Of a stretch of DNA of 45,909 nt, positions 8,560 through 17,299 are shown piece after piece. Within the stretch, counting starts at the first letter, position 1. Every line of letters begins with the position of its first letter. This DNA comes from Pseudoalteromonas sp. NBT06-2 (GTDB lineage Bacteria; Pseudomonadota; Gammaproteobacteria; Enterobacterales; Alteromonadaceae). Both the position numbers and the translations under genes were made by a program. A model generated the notes under the pieces. That model had not been told where the DNA came from. It searched no databases and worked only from the letters and a program-made list of their open reading frames with translations. The stretch lies in contig NZ_NQMR01000070.1 of assembly GCF_002276045.1 (NCBI RefSeq), positions 1-45,909 of the forward strand, given 5' to 3'.

Positions 8560-11500
8560 TTAATTTTTGTTAACTTTTATTTTATAAAAAATACTGTACA
8601 ACACAGGGACTGCAATCATAGTCAAAATTGTAGCAAATGCTAACCCGCCCATTATGGTTACTGACATATCAGCAAAAAATGGGTCAAATACCAGCGGCAT
8701 CACTCCTAAAATGGTTGTAATAGCAGCCAGCGATACTGGACGCAAACGACTTAAACTCGCTTCAACAATAGCAACCGCCTTTTCCTTTCCTTCGTCAATT
8801 TGAAGATCAATTTCTTCAAGTAGTACAATCGCATTTTTAATTAACATGCCAAATAAACTTAAAAATCCAAGTAATGACATAAAACCAAACGGCATATCAG
8901 CTAACAATAAACCTGCTACCACACCTACAACAGCCATAGGCACAATTAACCAAATGATTAAAGGTTGTCTTACACGACCAAAAAGCAATACACTGACAAT
9001 AAACATGATTAAAAAGCCCAAAGGTAAACCTTGACCTAATGCAGCCTGTGCATCACGTGAAGATTCATATTCACCTCCCCATTCAAGTTTATAACCATCT
9101 GGTAATTCAATTGCGTCTATTAATGGTTTAATACGAGAGAAAGCTTCACCTGTTGTTTCTTGGTAGCCAGCCTCAGCTTTAACAGTGAGTGTTCTAACAC
9201 GATCACGACGGTTGATCAGTAACTCTTCACTTTGATAATTTATATTACCGCTTATTTGCTTAAAAGGAATATAAGTACGTTGACTACTACTCCAAACTAA
9301 ACTATTTTCTAAGCCAAATAACTTATCTTGAGATTGATGCTGATTTTTTGCCACTATAGGATATAAATAATCACCATCTTGAAGTTGACCAATTTTAAGT
9401 CCATCTGTATAAAGTTTAACTGCATCACTAAAGTCACTACGACTTACGCCTGCAACCCCTGCTGCAATATCGTCAAATTCTGGAATAAGTACAATCCCTT
9501 TTTCGCGCCAATCATCTCTAATATCTCTAATTAAACCATCTTCACGAAATATTGTTTTAGCCTGCTCGGATAAGCTGCGTAAAATTTCAGGATCATGTCC
9601 AGAAAACCTTGCTTGAATTTTTGCACCCGCACCAGGTCCAAACTGCATTACTTCTGCAAAATACTCCACATTAGGGTTACTTTGCCTTAATTTATCTGAA
9701 ATTTCTTTCGCTAATCTAGAGATCTCGGCAGCATTCTTTGCTCTAACAAGATATAAACCATAACTTTCGTTAGGCATTTCGGGACCAAAAACTAACGTAA
9801 ACCTTGCTGAACTTTCACCTATAAAAGTAGATAATGACTCAACGCCTTTTGTTTCAAGGATCAAGCTCTCGCCTGCTTTCATGTGTTTTTCTGTCGCTCT
9901 TATATCTGAGTCTTGAGCGCCCCAGTAATGAACAAAAAATACAGGGGTATTTGAAGGCGGAAAGAATCCTTGTTTGATTAAACCAAAGCTTGCATATGCA
10001 CCAATTGTAATAGCAATTAAAGTGGCTAAAGTTAAACCACGCCAATGAAGAGCTGCCCTAAGTACAATTAAATAACCTCGGTGCAAAAAAGAGTGCGTTT
10101 CTTGCTCTTGTGTTATTTTACCCACTTTATAAAAATAACGGCCTAATAATGGTGTTAAAGAGACAGCTAATACCCAACTCAACATTAGTGATATTAAAAC
10201 AACAGCATAAAGTGAAAATAAAAACTCACCTGTCGCATCATCTGATAAACCTATACCTGAAAACGCTGCTATACCAATGATAGTGGCACCTAACAATGGC
10301 CATTGCGTTCGTTTTACAATAAAACTCGCTGACTCTAAGGCTGATTTCCCTTTTTCCATTCGCAACATCATGCCTTCGGCTACAACAATGGCATTATCCA
10401 CTAACATACCCATCGCAATGACCATAGCTCCAAGGGAAATACGCTGCAACTGTAAATCGTACAACCACATAATTAATACAGTACCTAATACAGTAATTAA
10501 TAAAGTGCCCCCGACAACAATACCTGAACGCCACCCCATAAAAATACATAAAGCAATTGTTACTACCGCAACAGATAATTCTAAGTTGAAAATAAAACCA
10601 TCAACTGATTTTTCAACAACTTTAGCCTGATCATATATAGAAGCAACATTAATTCCTGCAGGTAACTGTTTAAGTACTTGTGCTAATTTTGCTTCTATTT
10701 TTTCACCCACTTTAACTATGTTGATATCATTTTGAGCAGAAATACCTAAAGTAATAGCTGGATGGCCATTATATCTTTTCAAACCACTCGGGATGTCAAC
10801 TGCTTGAATAGAAAGTTTAGCGATATCTTTAATTTTAATTGAGGCATTTCTACCCGGTAATACAATTGATAAATTCTCTATTTCTTCTACGCGATTCGTG
10901 GAGCTTTCAACTGGAATTCTAATTTGTTTATCATCAACATAAAGGCGACCTCCAACAAAAGGTTTTAAATTACTCGCCAAAACTTGTTTTATTTCTGGAA
11001 AAGATAAACCCAACCCTGCAATTTGATAACTGTCAATCTCAGCAACAATTTGCTCTTGTATGATCCCTTCAACTTGAACCTTAGCAACCCCCTCTACGGC
11101 AAGTAACTCTCTACGGATTGTTCGAGAAAACTCTCTCATTTGATAAGCTGTAAAATCTGGTGCTGTTAATGAATAATAAATACCATACACATCACCAAAA
11201 TCATCTATTACAACGGGTGCACTCGCCCCAAGAGGCAATGAACCTTGTATATCTCGTAATCGTTTTCTTAATTCATCCCATATTTGAGGTAATAACGGTC
11301 CATCAATCGTTGGTTTAACTTCCATTGTCACACGAGAAAATCCCGGCTTGCTGACAGACTCTAACTTATCCAGTTGCCACATTTGCTGAAGTGCAATTTC
11401 GACTTGTTCTGTGACTTCTCTTTCTACTTTTTCGGCACTGGCACCTGGATAATATGTAAAAATAACAGCTTGTTTAATGGTAAAAGCAGGATCTTCTAAT

Positions 11501-11601
11501 CGTCCTATTTTACCCATAGCAATTACACCCCCTATTATAAAACAGAGTGCGATAAGCCATATATTTATTGGTTTTGTTAAAGAATAACGTGCGATATCCA
11601 T
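8560..11601 (-). CDS. RND efflux permease, AcrB/MexB-like (HAE-type)
   Basis: 1013-residue inner-membrane proton-driven drug exporter, the usual length for the family, with the duplicated layout of one helix, a large periplasmic loop and a helix bundle. N-terminal residues IARYSLTKPINIWL and PGASAEKVEREVTEQVE are typical. The helix-4 proton-relay motif reads GMLVDNAIVV, so the second acidic residue of the AcrB-style Asp-Asp pair is Asn, as in a known subgroup. The second half keeps GFMSLLGFLSLFGMLIKNAIVL. It follows its adaptor gene by one base and forms an operon with it. No outer-membrane factor gene is present, so a TolC-like channel is presumably encoded elsewhere. Substrates are unknown. 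Confidence 0.93.
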   Translation of the reverse strand: MDIARYSLTKPINIWLIALCFIIGGVIAMGKIGRLEDPAFTIKQAVIFTYYPGASAEKVEREVTEQVEIALQQMWQLDKLESVSKPGFSRVTMEVKPTIDGPLLPQIWDELRKRLRDIQGSLPLGASAPVVIDDFGDVYGIYYSLTAPDFTAYQMREFSRTIRRELLAVEGVAKVQVEGIIQEQIVAEIDSYQIAGLGLSFPEIKQVLASNLKPFVGGRLYVDDKQIRIPVESSTNRVEEIENLSIVLPGRNASIKIKDIAKLSIQAVDIPSGLKRYNGHPAITLGISAQNDINIVKVGEKIEAKLAQVLKQLPAGINVASIYDQAKVVEKSVDGFIFNLELSVAVVTIALCIFMGWRSGIVVGGTLLITVLGTVLIMWLYDLQLQRISLGAMVIAMGMLVDNAIVVAEGMMLRMEKGKSALESASFIVKRTQWPLLGATIIGIAAFSGIGLSDDATGEFLFSLYAVVLISLMLSWVLAVSLTPLLGRYFYKVGKITQEQETHSFLHRGYLIVLRAALHWRGLTLATLIAITIGAYASFGLIKQGFFPPSNTPVFFVHYWGAQDSDIRATEKHMKAGESLILETKGVESLSTFIGESSARFTLVFGPEMPNESYGLYLVRAKNAAEISRLAKEISDKLRQSNPNVEYFAEVMQFGPGAGAKIQARFSGHDPEILRSLSEQAKTIFREDGLIRDIRDDWREKGIVLIPEFDDIAAGVAGVSRSDFSDAVKLYTDGLKIGQLQDGDYLYPIVAKNQHQSQDKLFGLENSLVWSSSQRTYIPFKQISGNINYQSEELLINRRDRVRTLTVKAEAGYQETTGEAFSRIKPLIDAIELPDGYKLEWGGEYESSRDAQAALGQGLPLGFLIMFIVSVLLFGRVRQPLIIWLIVPMAVVGVVAGLLLADMPFGFMSLLGFLSLFGMLIKNAIVLLEEIDLQIDEGKEKAVAIVEASLSRLRPVSLAAITTILGVMPLVFDPFFADMSVTIMGGLAFATILTMIAVPVLYSIFYKIKVNKN

Positions 11602-11602
11602 A

Positions 11603-12649
11603 TTAATATTCTGCCTTATATTCTTTAACTTTAAGCCCTTTACTCATTTGATTAACAGCAGCAGATACTATTTTGTCTCCGACATTTACACCGCTTGATA
11701 CCACTGCAAACTTCCCTTTTAAACTTGCTATTTCAACAGATATTGGTTGCACATCATGGGTTTTTGGATTGAACTTCCAAACTTTAAAACCTTTATTTTT
11801 ATCTCCCATAAGTGATTTGATTGGGATCAAAATAGCACTGTATTGTTCACTCATATTTTCAATTTTTACACTGGCTCTAGAGCCGGGATAAAATAAATTG
11901 CTTATCTTGCCATCTAACGCAAAAGTAACACCATAGGTTTGTGTTATCGGGTTAGGAGATGTTTTATGCTCAACATAATAAATATCAAATATATTTTGTT
12001 CCTGACCAATAATATACGCAGTCGCTTTTATGTTACGGTTTCCTGCGTTGGCAGTCATGACTCGCTCTGGCACATCAAATGTAAAGTAAAGCTTAGATCG
12101 GTCCTGTAAATTGGCGATTGTATCTCCTGCCGTGATATAACTATTGTTTTCAATATGTCTTGTTCCTACGATTGCATCAAAAGGCGCTTTAATTATTGTA
12201 TAGCTCAAATCTTGTTTTGCATTAGCGAGTGCCAATTCTGTTATTGCGTATTGAGACTTAGCATCATCAAATGTACTTTGAGAAGCGACATTTTTTTTGA
12301 AAACTTCTTCAATTCTCGCTAAGTTTCGTACTGCATCTTCAAATCTTATTTTCGCTTCAGAAACTCTACGCTCGAAAGGCGCAGGGTCAATACGTGCTAA
12401 TATTTCACCCTTTACTACAGAGCTGCCCTCAACAAGATTTTCAAAAGTTAATCTTCCTGATACTTGAAATTTAAGATCGACACTCTTAACCGCTGATACT
12501 GTTGCAGGAAATTCGTATTCACTTGCAACATCGACTTGTTTAGTTTTGAACAGTTGAACAACAACGGGTTCTTGAGTGTTAGTTTCCTTTGCTGGTTCAG
12601 AACAAGCTTGCAAACATAAAAGTAAAACACCTATAAATATTCGATTCAC
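11603..12649 (-). CDS. RND efflux periplasmic adaptor lipoprotein
   Basis: 348-residue membrane-fusion protein that should link the RND permease to an outer-membrane channel. The N-terminal signal ends in a lipobox (LLLCLQACSE, with Cys at residue 16), so it is predicted to be an inner-membrane lipoprotein. Barrel-sandwich and hairpin regions follow (VDLKFQVSGRLTFENLVEGS, GEILARIDPAPFERRVSEA, then YTIIKAPFDAIVG). The start is GTG at 12649 with GGAG six bases upstream. It is first in the pump operon and divergent from the TetR gene, the standard arrangement for a locally repressed pump. Confidence 0.92.
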   Translation of the reverse strand: MNRIFIGVLLLCLQACSEPAKETNTQEPVVVQLFKTKQVDVASEYEFPATVSAVKSVDLKFQVSGRLTFENLVEGSSVVKGEILARIDPAPFERRVSEAKIRFEDAVRNLARIEEVFKKNVASQSTFDDAKSQYAITELALANAKQDLSYTIIKAPFDAIVGTRHIENNSYITAGDTIANLQDRSKLYFTFDVPERVMTANAGNRNIKATAYIIGQEQNIFDIYYVEHKTSPNPITQTYGVTFALDGKISNLFYPGSRASVKIENMSEQYSAILIPIKSLMGDKNKGFKVWKFNPKTHDVQPISVEIASLKGKFAVVSSGVNVGDKIVSAAVNQMSKGLKVKEYKAEY

Positions 12650-12723
12650 AATATCTCCAAATTACTATCATTACTAAGGTATTTATTACCCAAGCGGTCT
12701 ATTTTGTGCAACTATAGCAATAA

Positions 12724-12750
12724 GTTTACACATTTACAATAAATGTAAAC
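12724..12750. promoter_or_regulatory. Candidate TetR operator in the pump/regulator intergenic region
   Basis: GTTTACA (12724-12730) and TGTAAAC (12744-12750) are exact inverted repeats. Inside them lies a second palindrome, CATTTA-CAA-TAAATG (12731-12745). The element lies between the divergent adaptor and TetR genes, where an operator controlling both would be expected. Assignment to this TetR protein is inference. Confidence 0.55.
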
Positions 12751-12818
12751 CTGTTGAGTAACGATCAATTGTAAGTTAAAATTGTTAAATAAAACCTTTA
12801 TCAAACGAGAAATTAATT

Positions 12819-13388
12819 TTGCTTAGCTCTAGAGAGAAAATTCTTATAAGTGCAACTGAGTGTTTTTTTCAACATGGTTATGCCACCGCTAATATATCTA
12901 TGGTAGCAAGATATGCTGAAATTTCCCGAGTGACAATACATAAACAGTTTAGAAGTAAAGAGACGCTTTTTCGCGCCGTTGTAGAAAAATACATAGCAGA
13001 TAATAATATTCTTTTAAATGAATACAGACTTTCATCAGAAGACTTTTGGACTGAAACAGAAACCTTTATTCTAAAGAGATGTGATGGTTTATTTGAGGAA
13101 GTATCAAGCTCATTAATACGCACAGACCTACTGCATGCTGGTCAGAGCTACTGCCAAGATATCATTAGTGAAAATGAGCTAAAAGTACGTGAAATAATAA
13201 GCACTAGGATCATTAATGAAGTAAAAAATAAACGCATGACTTTAAAAAAGATAAATATCACAGTGGAAGAATTTGCCCGTGTTATAGAGACAGCCCCCTT
13301 TGGATTGGCACTTTCTAGTACGGAAGAAGATAACCAAGCTTTTGTTAAACATTTAATGAAAGTATTTAAAGCATCTACTCAGGGTTAA
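12819..13388 (+). CDS. TetR/AcrR family transcriptional regulator
   Basis: 189 residues. The N-terminal TetR helix-turn-helix is clear (ILISATECFFQHGYATANI, then RVTIHKQFRSKETLFRAVV), followed by a divergent ligand-binding domain. The start is TTG at 12819: GAGA lies about eight bases upstream, and an in-frame stop at 12786-12788 leaves little room for a longer protein. It is divergent from the RND operon 170 bp away, so it probably represses the pump and is released by a pump substrate. The ligand is unknown. Confidence 0.88.
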   Translation: MLSSREKILISATECFFQHGYATANISMVARYAEISRVTIHKQFRSKETLFRAVVEKYIADNNILLNEYRLSSEDFWTETETFILKRCDGLFEEVSSSLIRTDLLHAGQSYCQDIISENELKVREIISTRIINEVKNKRMTLKKINITVEEFARVIETAPFGLALSSTEEDNQAFVKHLMKVFKASTQG

Positions 13389-13402
13389 ATTTTGTTCGAA
13401 AT

Positions 13403-13498
13403 AAAAGCATTTTAGTCGCGGCGAGTCGTGTGTCGCCTAGTCATTCTAAGTAAATACGACTCAACAAAGAATAAAATGCTTTTAGCCGAATCCTTCGG
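13403..13498. repeat. Intergenic dyad element after the TetR gene
   Basis: AAAAGCATTTTA (13403-13414) is inverted at 13472-13483, and an inner pair GAGTCG (13423-13428) / CGACTC (13457-13462) is nested inside. A small hairpin CCGAA-TCC-TTCGG follows at 13486-13498. The whole could fold as a long RNA arm and may also terminate the TetR transcript. The GC-rich centre differs from the AT-rich surroundings and it looks like a dispersed Alteromonadales-type repeat, but no second copy is in this window. 13499-13787 holds no gene I can support. Confidence 0.5.
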
Positions 13499-13787
13499 AC
13501 AGCGTTTGCTGGGCATTTTTACTGAAAAAATAATCTCGAAAGATCAACAGCCCCTAGCTTACTTTTAATATCTCAAACTAATTTAATAAAGCGCTCTCGC
13601 TTTAAGATTAATTATTTAAAACCACTTAAATTCAACCATATAGATACAAAATTTAAACATAAGGTTTCAGCATCGGTGAAAATAGTATCTAAATTATTAC
13701 TATTGTTTTGATTGTTAAATTAAAAATGAATTATACGGTCGCAACTTGAACACCCAGTTAAATATGCAATAAATATCAGATAAGATA

Positions 13788-13826
13788 AAAAAAATACTAA
13801 ATAAAAATACTAAATAAAAATATCAA
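13788..13826. repeat. Three tandem 13-bp AT-rich units
   Basis: Three adjacent 13-mers, AAAAAAATACTAA, ATAAAAATACTAA and ATAAAAATATCAA, lie directly before the aminotransferase fragment. They are a short tandem array with slight drift. No function is apparent; slippage is the likely origin. Confidence 0.55.
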
Positions 13827-13834
13827 AAGAAAAA

Positions 13835-14005
13835 ATGAGTAAGTTGTCTTATTCACATATGTTTGGCAGTAAAACTCATCAAGTAGGCATTGATTTAGCT
13901 GAAAAACTATCAGCTATGGTGCCAGTAGAAAGTGCCAAAGTGTTTTTTGGTAACTCTGGCAGTGATGCTAATGATACGCATATAAAAAAATGGCTTAAAT
14001 TATAG
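13835..14005 (+). pseudogene. Fragment of a class III (PLP) aminotransferase
   Basis: Encodes 56 residues from ATG 13835 to TAG 14003-14005. The stretch GIDLAEKLSAMVPVESAKVF followed by FGNSGSDANDTHIK matches the conserved N-terminal third of omega-amino acid/pyruvate class III aminotransferases, where FxNSGSEANDxAIK binds cofactor phosphate. A full enzyme is about 430-460 residues, so only an internal piece remains, lacking both the true N-terminus and the catalytic Lys. Homology stops near 13987, where the decayed IS91 transposase begins from the opposite side. This suggests deletion or one-ended transposition through an aminotransferase gene. It is not expected to be functional. Confidence 0.8.
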
Positions 14006-14543
14006 CAAAAATAATATGTAAGTGTGGATTATAGCAACCATTTCTTCCGTGCGTATGAATAAAGACAATCGTAGCGATTTTTAAAGACTTACAGCCAAAT
14101 TTAGTTTGTATCATCTCCTCTAAACATTGCTGCGCTAACATCATGAATTGTGAATACAAACGGCTCTGTTGGGGATGATTATAGAATTTAATTCTTAGCT
14201 GTGCAGGTAAGGTTAAGACAACTTGTCAATAACTCACACCAGGAAGTAAACGTGCTGCTATCTTCGTCATACTTTCGCGCACGTAGCGCTTACCACACTG
14301 TGGACACGCTTTTCCCTTACAACTGAAATGAACTTTATGTTGTCCCTGACCGCATGATAGACATTGGAAAACTGCGGATCCTGTCGCTTCACTACCACAA
14401 TCAAGCATCTTTTTTATTTCACGTTGATAATACGCACAATTGTAACGAGCATGTTTAGCCGCAAAAATTGACCAATGGTCACTAAAGATAGCTTTAAATC
14501 GTTTGAGTTTATTTTTTATTCCTTTAAAGTTCATCGCACGCAC
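13995..14543 (-). pseudogene. Decayed IS91-family (HUH, Y2) transposase
   Basis: The first 105 codons encode the N-terminal zinc-binding domain of IS91 transposases (YYQREIKKMLDCGS, CLSCGQGQHKVHFSCKGKAC, PQCGKRYVRESMTK). An in-frame TGA at 14226-14228 interrupts GVSY-stop-QVVLTLP, where the family usually has Trp. The same frame then continues through LTLPAQLRIKFYNHPQQSRL and IATIVFIHTHGRNGCYN to NPHLHII, which contains the HLH (HUH) metal-binding motif. Homology ends there, near 14004, and the tyrosine motif region is missing. So the gene is broken twice, by a nonsense mutation and by truncation. It faces the aminotransferase fragment tail to tail. Confidence 0.85.
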
Positions 14544-14698
14544 AACTTTTGTTCGAGAAATTTAAGAGTTTATAAATACTAGCTGTATATATTAAATTTA
14601 ATAATAATTTCAGGGTTAGTATTTAAGATTGTTATTACTAAAGTATTACGAGGTGTCAATTATAAAGATTATATTAAGTAGAGCTAAGTTGTTGAAAG

Positions 14699-14789
14699 TG
14701 GCGGAGAGATAGGGATTTGAACCCTAGATGGGCTATAAACCCATGCCGGTTTTCAAGACCGGTGCATTCGACCACTCTGCCATCTCTCC
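14699..14789 (-). tRNA. tRNA-Ser (anticodon UGA)
   Basis: 91-nt class II tRNA read on the minus strand. Acceptor stem GGAGAGA pairs with TCTCTCC, the anticodon loop is CTTGAAA (anticodon TGA, reading UCA), a long variable arm (CATGGGTTTATAGCCCATC) is typical of tRNA-Ser, and the T-loop is GGTTCAAATCC. The 3' CCA is encoded at 14699-14701. The seryl-tRNA synthetase gene lies about 3 kb away, which is probably coincidence. 14790-15077 contains only the AT-rich leader of the next gene. Confidence 0.96.
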
Positions 14790-15077
14790 GCAGCGGCGCG
14801 AATATTATTAAACTAATTGATGTTTGTGAAGTCTTTTTTTTATTTTTTTGTTTAAGTGATTAAAAAACAGTTAATTCGTTTAAATACATACCGTTTATGT
14901 TTATTTTTTAATCTTTGAAATATTATTGAACCCTTTTACTGTTTAATAATCAAAATTGTAGATAAACAACTTATTGCCCTAACTGCTTAAGCTTGTTAAT
15001 CTTTACACTTCATTTGAAAACACATTGAAACTAGAAAACGTAAAGAACAGGAACGGGTTTCAACTAAGGAGACTATT

Positions 15078-15743
15078 ATGGGTTTTAATCATACTTATAC
15101 CACAGACAAACCTGTCAGTTCGGTATTAGAAACAAACAAAGTATTGAGAAATACTTACATGCTTTTAGGAATGACTTTGTTAGCAAGTGCTGTAACAGCA
15201 GGCATTTCTATGGCTTTAGAACTTCCACGTATGATGGGATTAGTATTTACCTTAATTTCATTAGGCTTAATTTTTGTTGTAAACAAAAAGGCTGACTCTT
15301 CATCTGGTATTTTTTGGATATTCGCTTTTACTGGCTGTATGGGTTTAGGTTTAGGTCCTATGCTTAACCATTATGCTGGTATGGCTGGGGGCCCAATGCT
15401 TATTATGCAAGCATTAGGTTCTACTGCACTCGTATTTTTCGGTCTATCTGCATACGCACTTACAACTAAAAAAGATTTCTCATTTATGGGTGGCTTTTTA
15501 ACTGTGGGTTTACTAGTCGTAATTGTTGCAAGTATCGTTAATATTTTTATCGGTAGTTCTTTAACTTTTATGGTTATTAATGCTGCTGTAGTATTGATTA
15601 TGTCTGGTTTCATTTTGTTTGATACAAGCCGTATCATCAACGGTGGTGAAACTAACTATATACGTGCAACTGTAGGCTTATACTTAAACATTTATAACTT
15701 ATTTACGTCTATTTTAGCTTTATTAGGTATGTCTGACGATTAA
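15078..15743 (+). CDS. yccA: Bax inhibitor-1/YccA family inner-membrane protein
   Basis: 221 residues, seven predicted membrane helices, matching the YccA/BI-1 fold in length and pattern (NTYMLLGMTLLASAVTAGIS, GLGLGPMLNHYAG, FILFDTSRIINGGETNYI, the last being the conserved C-terminal signature with Asp residues). E. coli YccA is a substrate and modulator of the FtsH protease. AAGGAG lies about six bases before the ATG. It stands before the tus genes, as in E. coli where yccA neighbours tusE, and is separated from them by a terminator. Confidence 0.93.
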   Translation: MGFNHTYTTDKPVSSVLETNKVLRNTYMLLGMTLLASAVTAGISMALELPRMMGLVFTLISLGLIFVVNKKADSSSGIFWIFAFTGCMGLGLGPMLNHYAGMAGGPMLIMQALGSTALVFFGLSAYALTTKKDFSFMGGFLTVGLLVVIVASIVNIFIGSSLTFMVINAAVVLIMSGFILFDTSRIINGGETNYIRATVGLYLNIYNLFTSILALLGMSDD

Positions 15744-15777
15744 TAACATGCTTAAAGTGAATTAATTCACGTATAAT

Positions 15778-15807
15778 AAAGGCCTCGTTAAATAGCGGGG
15801 CTTTTTT
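15778..15807 (+). terminator. Intrinsic terminator after yccA
   Basis: AAAGGCCTCG (15778-15787) pairs with CGGGGCTTTT through two G-U wobbles, with an 8-base loop, and ends in TTTTTT (15802-15807). It separates yccA from tusD. Confidence 0.85.
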
Positions 15808-15831
15808 GTAACCAAAATTCATGGGGATAAT

Positions 15832-16188
15832 GTGGCTAATTTTGTTTTATCTTTACATGCTTCACCTAGTGATACTGATGCATGTTTATCTTTATTTAAC
15901 TTTGCTAAAGCAACATTGTGTGCAGGACATACGATAGACGCTATTTTTTTATATCAAGAAGCTATTTGGCATGCGAGCGAACATTTTATGATCGCAAAAG
16001 ACGAAGTACAATTAAATGAGCAATGGCAATCTTTTGTTGATGACTCAAACACACCTTTACTATTATGTATTACAGCAGCCGAAAAGCGTGGATTGGATAT
16101 TAAAAACACCGGCGCTTTTACAGTAGCAGGTTTAGCCGAGTTTGCGATGGCAGTTGCCAAAACAGATAAATGGATACAATTCAAATAG
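15832..16188 (+). CDS. tusD: Sulfurtransferase complex subunit TusD
   Basis: 118-residue DsrE-family protein, subunit of the TusBCD sulfur relay that passes persulfide sulfur from TusA to TusE for 2-thiouridine formation in tRNA. The likely active Cys is residue 79 (TPLLLCITAAEKRG), at the position of E. coli TusD Cys78. The start is GTG at 15832 with GGGGA about five bases upstream. It is followed by tusC after a 4-bp gap, so tusDCB and tusE form one operon. Confidence 0.92.
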   Translation: MANFVLSLHASPSDTDACLSLFNFAKATLCAGHTIDAIFLYQEAIWHASEHFMIAKDEVQLNEQWQSFVDDSNTPLLLCITAAEKRGLDIKNTGAFTVAGLAEFAMAVAKTDKWIQFK

Positions 16189-16192
16189 TGCT

Positions 16193-16555
16193 ATGGATAT
16201 GAAAAATATATTAGTAATACAAACCTATAGTCCATTTGATGGTGTTAAATGTAGAGAAGCGCTTGATACTGCACTTATTTTTGCCGCGATTGACCAAAAT
16301 GTAAGTATTTTATTTAAAGATGATGCTGTGTTTTGCTTACACCCAGAGCAAAATCCCGCGTTAGCTAATTTAAAAGATTATTTTAAAACTTTAAAAATGC
16401 TTGAGTTATATGATATAGAAAATATTTATGCTTGTAAGCAATCTCTTCAATCAAGAGGGATTAATATTAGTAACTTACACTTAGATTGTATTATTGTAGA
16501 CAATGCTCAAATTAAAAAAATTCTGCTTACACAAGATCATTTGGTGAATATGTAA
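16193..16555 (+). CDS. tusC: Sulfurtransferase complex subunit TusC
   Basis: 120-residue DsrF-family protein. KNILVIQTYSPFDGVKCREA and LDTALIFAAIDQNVSILFKD fit TusC (compare the Pxx-G-xx-REALD pattern). An open frame runs back to 16142, but that extension lies inside tusD, so I start at ATG 16193; ATG 16199 is also possible. It ends in TAATG, overlapping the tusB start by one base. Its role is structural in the TusBCD hexamer. Confidence 0.88.
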   Translation: MDMKNILVIQTYSPFDGVKCREALDTALIFAAIDQNVSILFKDDAVFCLHPEQNPALANLKDYFKTLKMLELYDIENIYACKQSLQSRGINISNLHLDCIIVDNAQIKKILLTQDHLVNM

Positions 16556-16839
16556 TGAATAATCAAGTAATAAACAATGCGACTTTACATATCTTATCTA
16601 AACCAATCACAAAAACTGAATATAAAAAATTACGAGATATAAAAAACGACTCCGACTGCGTTCTATTCACTCGTGATGCTTGTTATTCGTTATTAGCCCC
16701 ACATATAGATATTAGCTCTGTTATCGCTTTAGATATTGACTGCGAAGCGCGAGGGATTAAAAATGAAGTAATTAACCTTATTGACTATAAGCAATGGGTA
16801 GATTTAGCTTTACAATATAAAAATATATTAAGTTGGTAG
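16555..16839 (+). CDS. tusB: Sulfurtransferase complex subunit TusB
   Basis: 94-residue DsrH-family protein, the smallest TusBCD subunit, beginning with the typical LHILSKP motif and ending in QYKNILSW (a terminal Trp region is usual). [14 protein letters not shown] corresponds to the central strand of the family. The start overlaps the tusC stop, so translation is coupled. It works with TusC and TusD in sulfur transfer for tRNA thiolation. Confidence 0.9.
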   Translation: MNNQVINNATLHILSKPITKTEYKKLRDIKNDSDCVLFTRDACYSLLAPHIDISSVIALDIDCEARGIKNEVINLIDYKQWVDLALQYKNILSW

Positions 16840-16840
16840 C

Positions 16841-17170
16841 ATGATTGAATTTAATCAGTTAGAAATCGAAACAGATACACAAGGTTACTTATTGAATCCA
16901 AATGATTGGAGTAAAGAGCTGGCTTTTGTAATTGCTAAAGAAGAAAATATTGAATTAAGCGATTCGCATTGGGAAGTTGTCTATTTTGTACGTGATTTTT
17001 ACCAAGAATTTAATACCAGCCCAGCTATCAGAATGTTAGTTAAAGCAATGGCTAAAAAACTTGGTGAAGATAAGGGCAATAGTATTTACCTTTATACTTT
17101 ATTCCCTAAAGGCCCTGCAAAACAAGCGACTAAAATAGCAGGGTTACCAAAACCAGCTAGGTGCATTTAA
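16841..17170 (+). CDS. tusE: Sulfur relay protein TusE (DsrC family)
   Basis: 109 residues ending [19 protein letters not shown], the DsrC/TusE C-terminal arm with the essential penultimate Cys that carries the persulfide to Mnm[20 protein letters not shown] and [20 protein letters not shown] are diagnostic of the family. It starts one base after tusB, completing the relay operon. The second arm Cys present in sulfite-reductase DsrC is absent ([11 protein letters not shown]), which fits TusE rather than a dissimilatory role. 17171-17299 holds no gene I can support. Confidence 0.95.
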   Translation: MIEFNQLEIETDTQGYLLNPNDWSKELAFVIAKEENIELSDSHWEVVYFVRDFYQEFNTSPAIRMLVKAMAKKLGEDKGNSIYLYTLFPKGPAKQATKIAGLPKPARCI

Positions 17171-17299
17171 ATTGGAAGTGATTTTAAAATAGTTCACAGA
17201 TTAATACCCGATGAGCTTATTTTAAATGTTAATTTCCAACTTCATCAAGTAATTTAGCTATGTTGACTACATTAATGGCATGTAATTCTTAAATTATAC

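Noticed and set aside
10277..10630. 117-codon plus-strand frame inside the RND permease
   Set aside because: Antisense to conserved transmembrane coding sequence including the helix-4 motif; translation resembles no protein family.
13788..13826. CRISPR-like array
   Set aside because: Only three adjacent 13-bp AT-rich units with no spacers; a simple tandem repeat.
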